From contig NZ_CP014504.1 of NCBI RefSeq assembly GCF_001590605.1, positions 4,898,001-4,962,000 of the forward strand: DNA of 64,000 nt. Reading direction: 5' to 3'. The notes below the pieces were generated by a model, which was not told the DNA's origin, searched no databases, and was given only the letters and a program-made list of their open reading frames with translations. The stretch is from Pedobacter cryoconitis (GTDB lineage: Bacteria > Bacteroidota > Bacteroidia > Sphingobacteriales > Sphingobacteriaceae). The translations under genes and the position numbers were made by a program. Below are positions 25,501 through 35,655 of this stretch, one piece after another; the first letter of the stretch is position 1, and each line of letters starts with the position of its first letter.

Positions 25501-27135
25501 CTATTTTTCTTTAGGTAGTGTAATCGTCTCATTTCTATCCCAGTTAGCCCGTATAGAGAGCTCTTTAGGCTCGTTATAAATGGTTTCTGGCTGTAAGCCC
25601 AGTTTAACATTACCAGTGTCCCAGATGCCATTTTTATTGGTATCATAGATAATTCTGATAAAGTATCTTCCGGCCCTGTAATTTGCAAATTTTACGGTGG
25701 TATCCAGAGATACCACCAAATTATTTACTACTGCTTTAGCTTCATTGGTAATTTCCAGCAGATACTGTTTATTAGGTTCAGGAACAATTATTTTTACCTG
25801 TAAAGTTCCGTAATCGTCTTTCTTAGCTAACTGGAATTTCTTTAAAAACTCTTTGCTTTTAGTTGCAAACAGCCCGGTAAAAGCACCATCACCAAATTTG
25901 ATTTCATAAATATTATTTGCTTGCCAGGGATAGCGTATATGGTAAGCCAGGAAGTTTGCACTATCCTTAACCACTGTGAAATTTGTTTTCACCACAGAAT
26001 CTTCCATCAGGACTATTTTTGATGGATCTACAGCTTCAACAGGCATTCCAAATGTCAAAGTAAATGGTTTATTCGGATTGATTAAATTGGTTTCAATATT
26101 ATCAGTCGCGACCAAACTTCTTTTATAAGTATCTTTTTTTCCCCTGTTGAAAGTAACTGTTTGCAGTAATTTTCCTGCATTAGTGACACTTATTTTGGTA
26201 GAATCAAAGCTTAAATCAGCTAACCAAATCTTTACTGAATCACCATTTTTGTTGAATTTAACCAATTTGGTAGCGTCCAGATTTTTAGGTTCTGTCACCA
26301 CGATTTCTGGTTTTTTTAGTTTCTGATTGAAGTTCATTGAAATACTTCCATCCGCATTAAGTCTTCTGTCATTGATCCTGAAAAGTATGGCATCTTCTTT
26401 AAACACCATCATATTTACATTTTGGGTATCTTTTTTCAGGACCAAAGGCTCTTTAACAAAACCAATTTCATCAGAACTTTGCTGATAGATCTTATCGCTG
26501 CTTTGTTCTTTCAGTGCATAAACTTTATAAGTATCTGCTCTTAAATTATTAATTTTGTAATTTCCACTGCTGTCCGTTAAAGTATAAATAGAAGCTTTCT
26601 TTTTTCCAAAAATACTATCCCTGGATAGGGGCAGTACAAAAGCAACGCCCTCAATTAATGGCTTGCCTGTTTGTGATTCTTTAATGTTACCAGAAATACT
26701 TAAAGAGTCCAGGGATGCACCAGTTGAAAAAACATAAGTCAGGTTTTTAGTTACATTTCCTTCATTCACGTCGCCAACTGCTTTACCAAAATTAAGCGTA
26801 TAAGTTGTATTCTTTTCCAGAGAATCTGTAAAAGTAATCTCCAGTGATTTGTCCTTGATTTTTAAAGTGGGCATCACCTCTACATCCGGAGAAATGGAGA
26901 ATTGCTTATACTGATCAGTCAATTTGAAATATTCATCAAACTGGATAACAATTTTCTTAGCCTTAAAATTCCTGGTTAAATTTTTTGGGGTCATAGAAAG
27001 TACTTTTGGTGGTGTTTTATCTTTTGGGCCTCCCTGAGGGCCAGGTCCAATGCTCGCGCAGCCATAAATCAGGGATATTCCTGAAAATGTATAAAATAAA
27101 CTCCTTGCAATCTTTAATAAGCTGTTTTTGGCCAT
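25501..27135 (-). CDS. Ig-like domain lipoprotein
   Basis: A 544-residue exported protein typical of Bacteroidota. A leader with lipobox-like ISLIYGCAS (Cys about 26) is followed by GPGPQGGPKDKTPPKVLSMTP, then an SbsA-type bacterial Ig-like domain (about 40-135; VIQFDEYFKL, TLNFGKAVGDVNEGN). Next come a carboxypeptidase-regulatory-like or prealbumin-like domain (about 145-230, SGNIKESQTGKPLIEGVAFV) and further beta domains, ending with IIYDTNKNGIWDTGN, an Asp/Asn-rich calcium-type loop. Cell-envelope location is expected; function is unknown. It is separated from mnmG by a terminator. Confidence 0.85.
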   Translation of the reverse strand: MAKNSLLKIARSLFYTFSGISLIYGCASIGPGPQGGPKDKTPPKVLSMTPKNLTRNFKAKKIVIQFDEYFKLTDQYKQFSISPDVEVMPTLKIKDKSLEITFTDSLEKNTTYTLNFGKAVGDVNEGNVTKNLTYVFSTGASLDSLSISGNIKESQTGKPLIEGVAFVLPLSRDSIFGKKKASIYTLTDSSGNYKINNLRADTYKVYALKEQSSDKIYQQSSDEIGFVKEPLVLKKDTQNVNMMVFKEDAILFRINDRRLNADGSISMNFNQKLKKPEIVVTEPKNLDATKLVKFNKNGDSVKIWLADLSFDSTKISVTNAGKLLQTVTFNRGKKDTYKRSLVATDNIETNLINPNKPFTLTFGMPVEAVDPSKIVLMEDSVVKTNFTVVKDSANFLAYHIRYPWQANNIYEIKFGDGAFTGLFATKSKEFLKKFQLAKKDDYGTLQVKIIVPEPNKQYLLEITNEAKAVVNNLVVSLDTTVKFANYRAGRYFIRIIYDTNKNGIWDTGNVKLGLQPETIYNEPKELSIRANWDRNETITLPKEK

Positions 27136-27183
27136 TTATGTGCGATGTAATAGAATCTTTAACCTTTTTAATAACTATGATGT

Positions 27184-27234
27184 AAAAAGTCTGAAAGCTT
27201 CTTATATCGCTTTAAAATAAGCTGCTTTCAGACT
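27184..27234 (-). terminator. Terminator downstream of mnmG
   Basis: Arms AGTCTGAAAGC (27188-27198) and GCTTTCAGACT (27224-27234), with further inner pairing (AAGC/GCTT, ATAAG). Minus-strand reading continues into TTTTTAC. Confidence 0.75.
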
Positions 27235-27279
27235 GTATTGTTTTTGTTTGTAATTAATTGATAATCAATAAATTATATT

Positions 27280-29142
27280 TTATTTACTAATGTGTACCAT
27301 CAAAACTGAAATGTCTGAAGGAGAAACCCCTGAAATTCTTGATGCTTGGCCTAAAGTACGTGGTTTTATCTTCAATAATTTCTCTCTTGCTTCTTTTGAT
27401 AAGGATCCTAATGAAGAATAATCAAAATCCGGATTGATATCTTTGTCTTCCATCTTTTGCATTTTGTTGACGATCTCTTGTTCTTTCAGAAAGTAACTTT
27501 CATATTTCACTTTGATTTCAGCTTGTTCAATAGTTTCCTGATCAAATGGAGCCAAGTATTCATCCAGACTTTTACTCACCTTTCTAAGGTCATTAATTCC
27601 AACCTGAGGCCTGCCAAGGACGCTGACAATTTTAACATTCTGTGCTAAAGGTGTTGAACCTAAAGTTTCCAGCATGTCGTTCGCTTCAGTCATCTCGATT
27701 CCTTGTTTGCGGGTGAAGGCAACGATATTATCTGAGTTCGAAATTTTCTGATTGACAGTGGCCAGGCGCTCGTCACTAATTAATCCTAAGGCATGGCCAA
27801 TAGGGGAGAGCCTGATATCTGCATTATCCTGACGCAATAACAATCTGTGCTCTGCTCTGGAAGTAAACATACGGTAGGGTTCCTCAGTTCCTTTAGTCAC
27901 CAGGTCATCAATTAATACACCTATATAAGATTCGGAACGTTTCATAATTAATGGCGCTTTCTCATTAATTTTTAAGTGCGCATTAATTCCGGCAATGAAA
28001 CCTTGACTCGCTGCTTCTTCATAGCCTGTAGTTCCATTGATTTGTCCTGCAAAATATAGATTCTCAATTAACTTAGTTTCTAAAGTTAAAGATAACTGGG
28101 TAGGTGGAAAGTAATCATATTCAATAGCGTAACCTGGTCTGAACATCTTTGCATTTTCAAATCCTGGGATCTGGATCAAAGCTCTGTATTGAACATCTTC
28201 AGGTAGTGAAGTTGAAAAACCATTTACATAAATTTCACAAGTATTCCATCCTTCAGGTTCTACAAAAATCTGATGTCTGTCCCTTTCGGCAAACCTGTTA
28301 ATTTTATCTTCAATGGAAGGACAGTATCTTGGACCTAAACCTTTAATTCTGCCCGTAAACATCGGGGATTTTTCAAACCCTTCTTTTAATGTTTCATGAA
28401 CATTACTATTGGTATAAGTAATCCAGCAACATCTTTTAGCTGTTGGTCTTTCTACATTCGTATAAGAGAATCTTCCTGGATTTTCATCACCCCATTGTTC
28501 TTCCATTAATGAATAATTCAGAGATCTTCCATCCACGCGTGGGGGAGTACCCGTTTTCATTCTTCCGGCTTCGAAGCCAATTGAAGTTAATTGTTCTGTA
28601 ATTCCAGTAGCTGCTTTTTCACCAGTACGGCCGCCACCAAATTTCTTTTCCCCAATATGGATCAAACCATTCAGAAAAGTACCATTTGTTAATATAACAC
28701 TTTTAGCTTTGATCTCTACACCAATAGAAGTTTTAACTCCGGTTACTTTGTTATTTTCAATGATCAGACTGCTGACCATATCTTGCCAGAAATCTACATT
28801 TGGTGTACGTTCTAAAGCAAGTCTCCACTCTTCGGCAAATCTTTTCCTGTCGTTCTGTGCACGCGGACTCCACATTGCAGGGCCCTTCGATAAATTGAGC
28901 ATTCTAAATTGCAGCGTCGTCTTGTCACTGATGATACCCGAGTATCCACCCATGGCATCAATTTCTCTTACAATTTGTCCTTTCGCTACACCGCCCATGG
29001 CAGGGTTGCAGCTCATTTGCGCAATTGTCTCCATGTTCATGGTGACTAATAAAACGGAAGATCCCATGTTTGCTGCTGCCGCTGCTGCTTCACAACCTGC
29101 GTGTCCGGCACCTACAACAATCACATCATATTCTTTGAACAT
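27280..29142 (-). CDS. mnmG: tRNA uridine-34 carboxymethylaminomethyl synthase subunit MnmG
   Basis: A 620-residue FAD protein that, with MnmE, installs cmnm5U at the wobble position of tRNA. FAD motif [16 protein letters not shown] (residues 9-24), [12 protein letters not shown] (about 44), [18 protein letters not shown]-equivalent [15 protein letters not shown] (about 190), [15 protein letters not shown] (about 365) and [19 protein letters not shown]. The C-terminal helical domain ends [18 protein letters not shown]. Length is typical. Two parS-like sites lie 16 to 77 bases upstream of the start. MnmE is not in the window. Confidence 0.97.
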   Translation of the reverse strand: MFKEYDVIVVGAGHAGCEAAAAAANMGSSVLLVTMNMETIAQMSCNPAMGGVAKGQIVREIDAMGGYSGIISDKTTLQFRMLNLSKGPAMWSPRAQNDRKRFAEEWRLALERTPNVDFWQDMVSSLIIENNKVTGVKTSIGVEIKAKSVILTNGTFLNGLIHIGEKKFGGGRTGEKAATGITEQLTSIGFEAGRMKTGTPPRVDGRSLNYSLMEEQWGDENPGRFSYTNVERPTAKRCCWITYTNSNVHETLKEGFEKSPMFTGRIKGLGPRYCPSIEDKINRFAERDRHQIFVEPEGWNTCEIYVNGFSTSLPEDVQYRALIQIPGFENAKMFRPGYAIEYDYFPPTQLSLTLETKLIENLYFAGQINGTTGYEEAASQGFIAGINAHLKINEKAPLIMKRSESYIGVLIDDLVTKGTEEPYRMFTSRAEHRLLLRQDNADIRLSPIGHALGLISDERLATVNQKISNSDNIVAFTRKQGIEMTEANDMLETLGSTPLAQNVKIVSVLGRPQVGINDLRKVSKSLDEYLAPFDQETIEQAEIKVKYESYFLKEQEIVNKMQKMEDKDINPDFDYSSLGSLSKEAREKLLKIKPRTLGQASRISGVSPSDISVLMVHISK

Positions 29143-29157
29143 CTTATTTTATCTTTA

Positions 29158-29173
29158 TGTTCCACGTGAAACA
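29158..29173. promoter_or_regulatory. parS-like ParB binding site 1
   Basis: TGTTCCACGTGAAACA is an exact match to the widely conserved bacterial parS consensus TGTTNCACGTGAAACA. It lies 16 bases upstream of the mnmG start. Confidence 0.8.
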
Positions 29174-29203
29174 AGGTCTGTATTTCTTGTTCTGAAGCAC
29201 TGG

Positions 29204-29219
29204 TGTTTCACGTGGAACG
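29204..29219. promoter_or_regulatory. parS-like ParB binding site 2
   Basis: TGTTTCACGTGGAACG; its reverse complement CGTTCCACGTGAAACA differs from site 1 only in the first base. The two sites face each other across 30 bases. Confidence 0.78.
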
Positions 29220-29301
29220 TTAATTTTTATGTTAGCTTAACGGGCTTGCTTAAACTTGTAAATGCTTTAAAAAGCCTTATAATGATTTGTTATTTCTTTA
29301 A

Positions 29302-31176
29302 TTAAGTCGTTTTGTTTATCTTTTCTGATAACTCTACCCAACGTTCCATAGTCTGCTCTAAAGAAGTATTCAGCTTTTCGATAGCTTTCGTCACTTCTTG
29401 TATCTCCATATAATTAGCACTATCGATTGCGAGCATAGAATTAGTTAGTTTATCAATTTCATTTTCAATCTCTGCAATTTTAGCTTCTGAATCGTCTAGC
29501 TCTTTCTGCTCTTTATAAGTCAATTTATTGGCAGGGATAACAGTAGTTTTTTGTTCGTTCTTATTCGACTTTGTTTCTGCTTTTTCTTTAGGCGTATCCA
29601 GGCTAATTCTGTACTCAGAATAATTACCATTGTAAATACTAACGATTCCTTCACCTTCCATAATGAATAATTGCTCACTCATTTTGTCTAATAAATACCT
29701 ATCGTGAGAAACCAAAATTAATACACCAGGGAAGTTTTCCAGGAACTCTTCCAATACATTTAACGTATCAATATCTAAATCATTGGTTGGCTCATCCAGG
29801 ATCAGGAAATTTGGGTTTTGCATTAAAACCTTCATCAGGTGTAAACGCTTTTTCTCTCCTCCACTTAATTTTTCTACCATCCCATGTTGCTTTTTAGGAG
29901 GGAAGAGGAATAAGGTTAATAATTGAGAAGCTGAGATCATGGAACCATCAGCCATCTTAATATATTCAGCATCTGATTTTACAATATCAATAACTCGTTC
30001 TTTTTCATTGAAGGCTAAACCACCTTGTTTATAATACCCATAAACAGTAGTTTCTCCGGTGCTTACCTTACCTTTTTCAGGAATCTGGAAGCCAGTAATA
30101 ATATTTAATAAAGTAGATTTTCCAGTTCCATTTTTTCCTGCCAAACCAATACGGTCTGCACGTTTGAAAGTATAACTGAAATCATTGATTATTTTTTTCT
30201 CATCAAAAGACTGACCGATATGATCCAGCTCCAGAATCTTGTTTCCCTGGCGTGACATCTTCATGCTTAAGGTTACGCTTCCAGTATCAGAACGTTGTTT
30301 GGTTTTACTTTCTAAATCATAAAAGGCATCAATTCTTGATTGAGATTTAGTTGTTCTTGCCGCAGGCATTCTGCGCATCCATTCCAATTCTTTCTTCAGG
30401 AGATTTTTATTCTTTTGGAAAGTACTGTCATCAGAAGCTTCACGTTCCGATTTCTTTTCCAGGAAATAGGCATAGTTCCCATTGTAATTGTAAATCTTAC
30501 CTCTGTCCAGTTCCACAATTGTATTACATACATTGTCCAGGAAATACCTGTCATGCGTAACCAGTAATATTGTTTTATTTCCTGAAGTCAATAATTTCTC
30601 TAACCATTCAATCGTATCAATGTCAAGATGATTTGTTGGCTCATCCAATACATAAATCTCAGGGTCCTCAATCAAAAGTTTGGCTAAAGCCAGACGTTTT
30701 TTCTGACCACCAGAAAGCGTTGAAATTTTTTGCTGCAGGTGATTAATTCCCATACGGCTTAAAATCGTTTTAATTTCATGCTCATATTCCCAGGCATTAT
30801 GTTCACTTAATTCCTCGTATAAACGATTAAGTTTTTTTTCATCTGGATTTGGGTCTTCAATCAGTTCTTCATATTCTTTGATTAACTGTTGCTGCTTATT
30901 GTCTGTAGAAAAAATAAAATCACTGATAGAATATCCATCAGGAAAGGAGGGCTCCTGATCGAGGAAACCAATCTTAACGAATTTATTTTTTACTATTTTC
31001 CCTTCCAGCGGAGTAAACCGCTCGGCCAATAATTTTAATAGGGTGCTTTTACCAGCTCCGTTGATACCAACCAGCGCTACGCGCTGACCAGTCTGGATGC
31101 CTAAGGTTAAATTTTTGAATAACCATTCATCATTATAGGCATGGCCTAAATTTTCTGCTGCAATTAATGTGCTCAA
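29302..31176 (-). CDS. ABC-F family ATPase, Uup-like
   Basis: A 624-residue soluble protein with two ABC domains and no membrane segment. Domain 1 has Walker A GINGAGKST (about residue 38), signature LSGGQKKRLALAK and Walker B YVLDEPTNHLD. Domain 2 has GKNGTGKST (about 345), LSGGEKKRLHLMK and LILDEPTNDLD. A linker rich in Arg/Lys joins them. A C-terminal coiled coil (about 545-620, ending VELSEKINKTT) is the mark of Uup. ABC-F proteins act on ribosomes or, for Uup, on branched DNA and ribosome assembly. It stands alone between ybeY and mnmG. An antibiotic-protection role is possible but not indicated. Confidence 0.9.
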   Translation of the reverse strand: MSTLIAAENLGHAYNDEWLFKNLTLGIQTGQRVALVGINGAGKSTLLKLLAERFTPLEGKIVKNKFVKIGFLDQEPSFPDGYSISDFIFSTDNKQQQLIKEYEELIEDPNPDEKKLNRLYEELSEHNAWEYEHEIKTILSRMGINHLQQKISTLSGGQKKRLALAKLLIEDPEIYVLDEPTNHLDIDTIEWLEKLLTSGNKTILLVTHDRYFLDNVCNTIVELDRGKIYNYNGNYAYFLEKKSEREASDDSTFQKNKNLLKKELEWMRRMPAARTTKSQSRIDAFYDLESKTKQRSDTGSVTLSMKMSRQGNKILELDHIGQSFDEKKIINDFSYTFKRADRIGLAGKNGTGKSTLLNIITGFQIPEKGKVSTGETTVYGYYKQGGLAFNEKERVIDIVKSDAEYIKMADGSMISASQLLTLFLFPPKKQHGMVEKLSGGEKKRLHLMKVLMQNPNFLILDEPTNDLDIDTLNVLEEFLENFPGVLILVSHDRYLLDKMSEQLFIMEGEGIVSIYNGNYSEYRISLDTPKEKAETKSNKNEQKTTVIPANKLTYKEQKELDDSEAKIAEIENEIDKLTNSMLAIDSANYMEIQEVTKAIEKLNTSLEQTMERWVELSEKINKTT

Positions 31177-31678
31177 AGTATATTTTTAACGAATTATCAG
31201 ATAAGAAATTATCCGCAAAAGTAAGCAATATTTGTGGGTATCATATTCATGTGTTTAAACAACTAAATATTATATTACAATTTAGTAACCTACGGAGTTA
31301 TAAGTATATGCAAAAACACTCTTGGGCATGATTTGAAAAATCTGAAAGGTAAAGTTATTTAGGAAATGAGTTAGAAGGTCACCTCAAACAGGAAGAATAA
31401 AATGTAGCTGCAGAAACGTATTTATGGCTAACCCGAATCTTAAAAAGCCAAGATTTGCGAAAACGATAGAATTTAAATGACTAAGGGACTTAACGTGCCG
31501 TTTTCGGTGCTTTATAAGCAGATTAATGCAATTATTGCTGTTTTGAACTTATGAGTTTAAGAAGTTTTAAAAAGGGCTTATAACGCTTTAAATGAGGTCA
31601 TTTTTTTAAGACATCAAATTTGCTATTAAGTTGTTGATTTACAGCAGATAAGTGATTTGGTAATATGTTTAATAGCGA
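31177..31678. other. Intergenic region without recognised gene
   Basis: About 500 bases between the ABC-F and ybeY genes. All frames are broken by stops; the longest start-to-stop frame I see is about 25 codons. A TAnnTTTG-like box (TACTTTTG on the minus strand, about 31216-31223) might serve the ABC-F gene. No tRNA, repeat or terminator of note. It could be gene-decay debris. Confidence 0.4.
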
Positions 31679-32131
31679 TTATACTGCTGTTTTAGTCAAT
31701 GCGGCATTGAATAGCGTCAAATATTGATCTTCTTTCTGGGTCATCAACGCTTTTGCCGCCTTTCCTTTGTCCTTATAGCCTAATAGATGTAAAGTACCAT
31801 GAATAATCACTCTGCACAATTCATGCTGAACTGTACTCTTAAATTGCTTAGCATTTTCCTGGATACGTTCTATACTGATAAAGATATCTCCTTGAATCAT
31901 TTCGGGTGCCTCAGAGTTATCAAAAGTAATTACATCAGTATAAGTATCATGATTTAAGTATTGCTGGTTTATAGCCAGCAAATATTCGTCAGAACAAAGA
32001 ATAAAAGTTAACTCCTCCAACTGAAAACCTTCTGCAATAATAGTCTCATTGATCCAGTTTCTGATAATTGTTTTATTTTTAAGGGTATACTTAACATTTT
32101 CTAAAAAAAAATGTACTGCTGGTTTGCTCAT
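31679..32131 (-). CDS. ybeY: Endoribonuclease YbeY
   Basis: A 150-residue UPF0054 metal-dependent RNase needed for 16S rRNA 3' maturation and ribosome quality control. Landmarks: ILCSDEYLLAINQQYLNHDTYTDVITFD (central fold) and the metal motif HGTLHLLGYKD. The third metal ligand, His in E. coli (GYDH), aligns with Asp here (GYKD); I recall similar GYxDK endings in other Bacteroidota YbeY proteins. Its start lies 10 bases after the DUF4175 gene, so they form an operon. Confidence 0.93.
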   Translation of the reverse strand: MSKPAVHFFLENVKYTLKNKTIIRNWINETIIAEGFQLEELTFILCSDEYLLAINQQYLNHDTYTDVITFDNSEAPEMIQGDIFISIERIQENAKQFKSTVQHELCRVIIHGTLHLLGYKDKGKAAKALMTQKEDQYLTLFNAALTKTAV

Positions 32132-32141
32132 GACATACTAT

Positions 32142-35100
32142 TTACGGTTGCAAATTTAGCAATTTAAAGTAGTCTGCTATTTTATTTTTGTAATAGTAAT
32201 TGAGCGATGGAGGTAATTTTTGTAATAATTCTTGCTCGGCAGCTTGTTTCTTTTTGAACTGTTCTAACAATTTAGGATAGGACGGGGGGAAATCTTTTCC
32301 AACTTTGCTTTCTCTTTTCTCATCTTCACTTTGTTCTCTGCTGGCTTTTTCAGCATCCAGTAATTTAGTCAATACGCCTTGTTGACGTTTAATGGTTGCA
32401 TCTTCCAGCCTTTTATTGATCAGATCGGACTCCGTCGTTTTCATGTCTTTGATCACCTGGTTTAAATTACCCAGGCCACCACTTCCATCTTTATTTTGTT
32501 CCGTATTGAGTTTCTGTAAAGCTTCGCGGATCAGCTGCTGTTGTTGCGCCATTTTTGCAAAACTTTCGCTCATTTCTCCTTTAGGTACGCTTCCTTGTTT
32601 ACCTTCTTTTTGAAGCTTTTGTCTGGCCTGCTCCATATTCTTGTTCAGCTGCTGCTGCATTTGCTGAAGCTGCTGCATAGACTGTTTCCCTTTCCCTTTT
32701 CCGCCAGATTTAGAATTGCGCTTGTTTTTTTCCAATTGTTCCAGTGCCTCATTCAACATTAAAGCCAGGTTATTAATTGAAGTCATGGTGTATTGTTGAT
32801 TTTTAACTGCCTCATAAGTCCTGCGTTCAGCCAGGTTTTCCAGACTTTTATCCAGATTAAAATTGATTTGCTGCATTTCTTCACCCACCGCACTCTGGAT
32901 CTGAGGAACCCTTTTGCTCAAGGCAGACAAACTATCTGAAATCGTTTTTAAATTATCCTTTATGCCACGTTGTAACTGGACATTGCCGATATACGCAGGG
33001 TCATTGAAAGCCATTTTCTTTAAACTAAGCATCACCTTTTCCTGATCAAAAGAAGTTTTTAGCAAATGCTGAAGTAATAACCTTAATTCCTCTACCTGCA
33101 AATTATTTTCAGCCTCAGTTGCAGACTGCTGTTCCTCTTTAAGCTGGTCTGCCATTTCCTGCAATTGATCACCTGCTTTTTCCTGCTGTTCCGAAGCTTT
33201 TTGCCTTTGATTTTTAGTTAACTTTTCCAGGCTTTGCTGCTGTTGCTGCTGAATTTGCTGTGCTGTTTTTTCCTGTGGTGAAAAAGGGTTAGGTCTTTCC
33301 AAAGCCTGGTTTTTAGCATCCAGTTCTTTCATCTCTTTTTTCAGCTCATTAAATTCCTGTTGTTGCTTTTGCTGCTTCTTTTGCAACTCATCCAATGAAT
33401 TTTTCTGGTCTTTGGTAGCTTTGCTCAATTCTTTTTGTGTCTTGGCAAGGCCGGCTAAACGGTCGATCTTATTTTGCAGATTTTGCTCAAATTCCAATTG
33501 CTTATATAATTCCAGGATCCGGTCAAGTTCATTCTTTAAGGATTTATTATCCATGGTCATTTTGCTCAACTCCTGTTGCGTCTGATCTTTATTATTTTGG
33601 GTAACCAGGCTTTGCAGTTTTTCCAGCAGCTCTTTGGTTTTAGGATCGAGGACATTGTTAAACAAATCATCAATTTGTTTCTGTTTCTCTGCCAATTCCT
33701 TCTTTAAATCTTCATTTTCTGTAGAATTAAAAGTGTTTTTTTGTTTGGCTTCCTGGATTTCCCTGACAACAGCCTCTAATTTCTTCTGCTTTTCCAGCAG
33801 CAGTCCAATATCTTTTTTATCCTCAAAAGTGAGTTCTTTTTTGTCCAGTAAAGTTTCTCCAAGCTTTTTACTTTCTTTTTCTACCTGGCCAGCGAGTTTA
33901 ATTGCCGACTCCATTTTTTGTTTCAACAGGGTGCTTGCGGTATTTGTCTGCTTATCCAGCTGACTGGCAGTAGGCTGCTCATAAGTCCTGACCGCGGTGC
34001 GGCTTTTTTTAGGCCCATTCACGGCATCATTATCCGCTACTTCCAGGTAGTATTCCAGTACTTGGCCAGGCTTAATTTCTATATTTTTGAGATTCCAGAA
34101 ATAGAAGAAAGAGTTCTCCAGTTGATTTGCTTTGACGGGAATACCTGTATATACTGTTTTTTTAGTGATGCCATTTTCTTTAAGCGTATAAACGAATTTT
34201 AAAGCGCTGAAACCATGATCATCATGAATATTCCCTGTGAAATATAAAGCTTTGCGGCTCAGTGAGTCCGCCGTTTCTTTGACTTCTATAGCAGGAGAAA
34301 GATCTGCAATTACCTCAATTTTATGGCTGATTGAATCCTGATGTACAGAAAATTCATTTTTAGGAATAACCCGGTAGTTCTGGCTCTTTTTGAGTACAGC
34401 TTTAAACTCCGCTGAATTATTTTCCACAGAGAGTTCCTGAAGCTGGTTACCCAATGCAAATACTAATTGTTTCGTATTTTCAGTGGAAACAACCCAGGTG
34501 ACAACAGTTCCTTCCGGCAGGGTTAAATCTCCTGCATTGGAAATCGTTTCCTTCTTTTTCTTCAAATAAGAAGGGTAATTCAAATGCGCTTCCATCGTTA
34601 AAACAGCTGGTCTGGGTTTAACAATCAGCTTATAAGACCTGGAATCAAAACCGCCTGCACTAAAGCGGACCAGCTGTGTTTTCTGTAAGTTTTTTAAAGT
34701 ATACTGAAAACTACTATTTGATTTTTTATCCAGCTTAAAAGTATTAAGTCCCTCTTTTAAATATATTTCTTGCGGGAGTTGATCTCCGTCTATTTTGATA
34801 TTTAGCTGTAAATCGTCACCCTGTGTCACTACAAGAGTTTTATTGAGCAGTACAAAATCAAAAGGAGCTACAGGTAAAACCTCCTGATCATACTTAACAA
34901 AGCTTTTAGTTCCTTCTTTTAAAACAGCAGGAGCTATGATCCCGATGGCTATAATCAACACCAGCGGAACTATAAAATACTTAATTAGTTTTTTATTATC
35001 CCCAAGATTAATCGCTTTACTGAATGGAACTGGTGTTAATTCATTGATCTTCTGGTCTATTCCTGCTAAAATTAATTGATTATGCTCAGGAGATAAATCT

Positions 35101-35456
35101 GCCAGTGCTTTAAGCTGTAAAGTATTCAGCAATTTATCACGTACATGCTCGAAATGGTTTCCAATAATCTCTGCCGACTCTTCTAAACTAATGGTCTTAC
35201 TCAACCTGAAATAGGCGAGAGCAGGCTTAACAATACCAACAGTTATAGAAACGAGTAAAATCAGCAGATAGGAAAAGAAGAGGATCGTTTTGACAAGGGG
35301 GGCAGGGTGCGAATAATACACCAGCACAAATAAGAAAAGGTAAAGGGCAAATAAAAGCGCAAGCGTATAAATAAGGCCATGAAACAGTTTATTAAGATAA
35401 AACTGCTGCTTAAATTCATTGATCTTTGAAATTAAAAGGCTGTAATTGCTATCCAT
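32142..35456 (-). CDS. DUF4175 family large membrane protein
   Basis: An 1104-residue envelope protein. Two N-terminal helices (LIYTLALLFALYLFLFVLVYY and ILFFSYLLILLVSITVGIV, about residues 25-78) and a third near 158-177 anchor it. A periplasmic beta-rich part (about 180-475) follows, then a very long Gln/Lys/Glu-rich coiled coil (about 490-1000) with low-complexity QQQQ stretches. The C-terminus ends PPSLNYYYKNKIADYFKLL. DUF4175 proteins are widespread in Bacteroidota and of unknown function; the architecture suggests a structural or scaffolding role. It heads an operon with ybeY. Confidence 0.9.
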   Translation of the reverse strand: MDSNYSLLISKINEFKQQFYLNKLFHGLIYTLALLFALYLFLFVLVYYSHPAPLVKTILFFSYLLILLVSITVGIVKPALAYFRLSKTISLEESAEIIGNHFEHVRDKLLNTLQLKALADLSPEHNQLILAGIDQKINELTPVPFSKAINLGDNKKLIKYFIVPLVLIIAIGIIAPAVLKEGTKSFVKYDQEVLPVAPFDFVLLNKTLVVTQGDDLQLNIKIDGDQLPQEIYLKEGLNTFKLDKKSNSSFQYTLKNLQKTQLVRFSAGGFDSRSYKLIVKPRPAVLTMEAHLNYPSYLKKKKETISNAGDLTLPEGTVVTWVVSTENTKQLVFALGNQLQELSVENNSAEFKAVLKKSQNYRVIPKNEFSVHQDSISHKIEVIADLSPAIEVKETADSLSRKALYFTGNIHDDHGFSALKFVYTLKENGITKKTVYTGIPVKANQLENSFFYFWNLKNIEIKPGQVLEYYLEVADNDAVNGPKKSRTAVRTYEQPTASQLDKQTNTASTLLKQKMESAIKLAGQVEKESKKLGETLLDKKELTFEDKKDIGLLLEKQKKLEAVVREIQEAKQKNTFNSTENEDLKKELAEKQKQIDDLFNNVLDPKTKELLEKLQSLVTQNNKDQTQQELSKMTMDNKSLKNELDRILELYKQLEFEQNLQNKIDRLAGLAKTQKELSKATKDQKNSLDELQKKQQKQQQEFNELKKEMKELDAKNQALERPNPFSPQEKTAQQIQQQQQQSLEKLTKNQRQKASEQQEKAGDQLQEMADQLKEEQQSATEAENNLQVEELRLLLQHLLKTSFDQEKVMLSLKKMAFNDPAYIGNVQLQRGIKDNLKTISDSLSALSKRVPQIQSAVGEEMQQINFNLDKSLENLAERRTYEAVKNQQYTMTSINNLALMLNEALEQLEKNKRNSKSGGKGKGKQSMQQLQQMQQQLNKNMEQARQKLQKEGKQGSVPKGEMSESFAKMAQQQQLIREALQKLNTEQNKDGSGGLGNLNQVIKDMKTTESDLINKRLEDATIKRQQGVLTKLLDAEKASREQSEDEKRESKVGKDFPPSYPKLLEQFKKKQAAEQELLQKLPPSLNYYYKNKIADYFKLLNLQP

Positions 35457-35598
35457 TTCTGCTATATAAAAGCCCGTTTAAGCTGTTTCTGAATTTAAAG
35501 ATAGAAAAGCCTTGAACAGAGAACGAATGTAATTGTTGTTTTTTATTCAAAATTGGGGAAACAGCCTTGTTTTATCCCGGATGGATTTCAAAGGGCAT

Positions 35599-35632
35599 AA
35601 AAAAAGCTTCCCGATATCTCATCAGGAAGCTT
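35599..35632 (-). terminator. Terminator of the cold-shock gene
   Basis: Arms AAGCTTCC (35604-35611) and GGAAGCTT (35625-35632) form a perfect stem. On the minus strand it is followed by seven T, 24 bases past the stop codon. Confidence 0.85.
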
Positions 35633-35655
35633 GTACGAATTATGGTTATAATAAT

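Noticed and set aside
31177-31678. Candidate RNA gene or origin in the 500-base gap
   Set aside because: No tRNA cloverleaf, rRNA segment, DnaA box cluster or strong hairpin could be found by eye.
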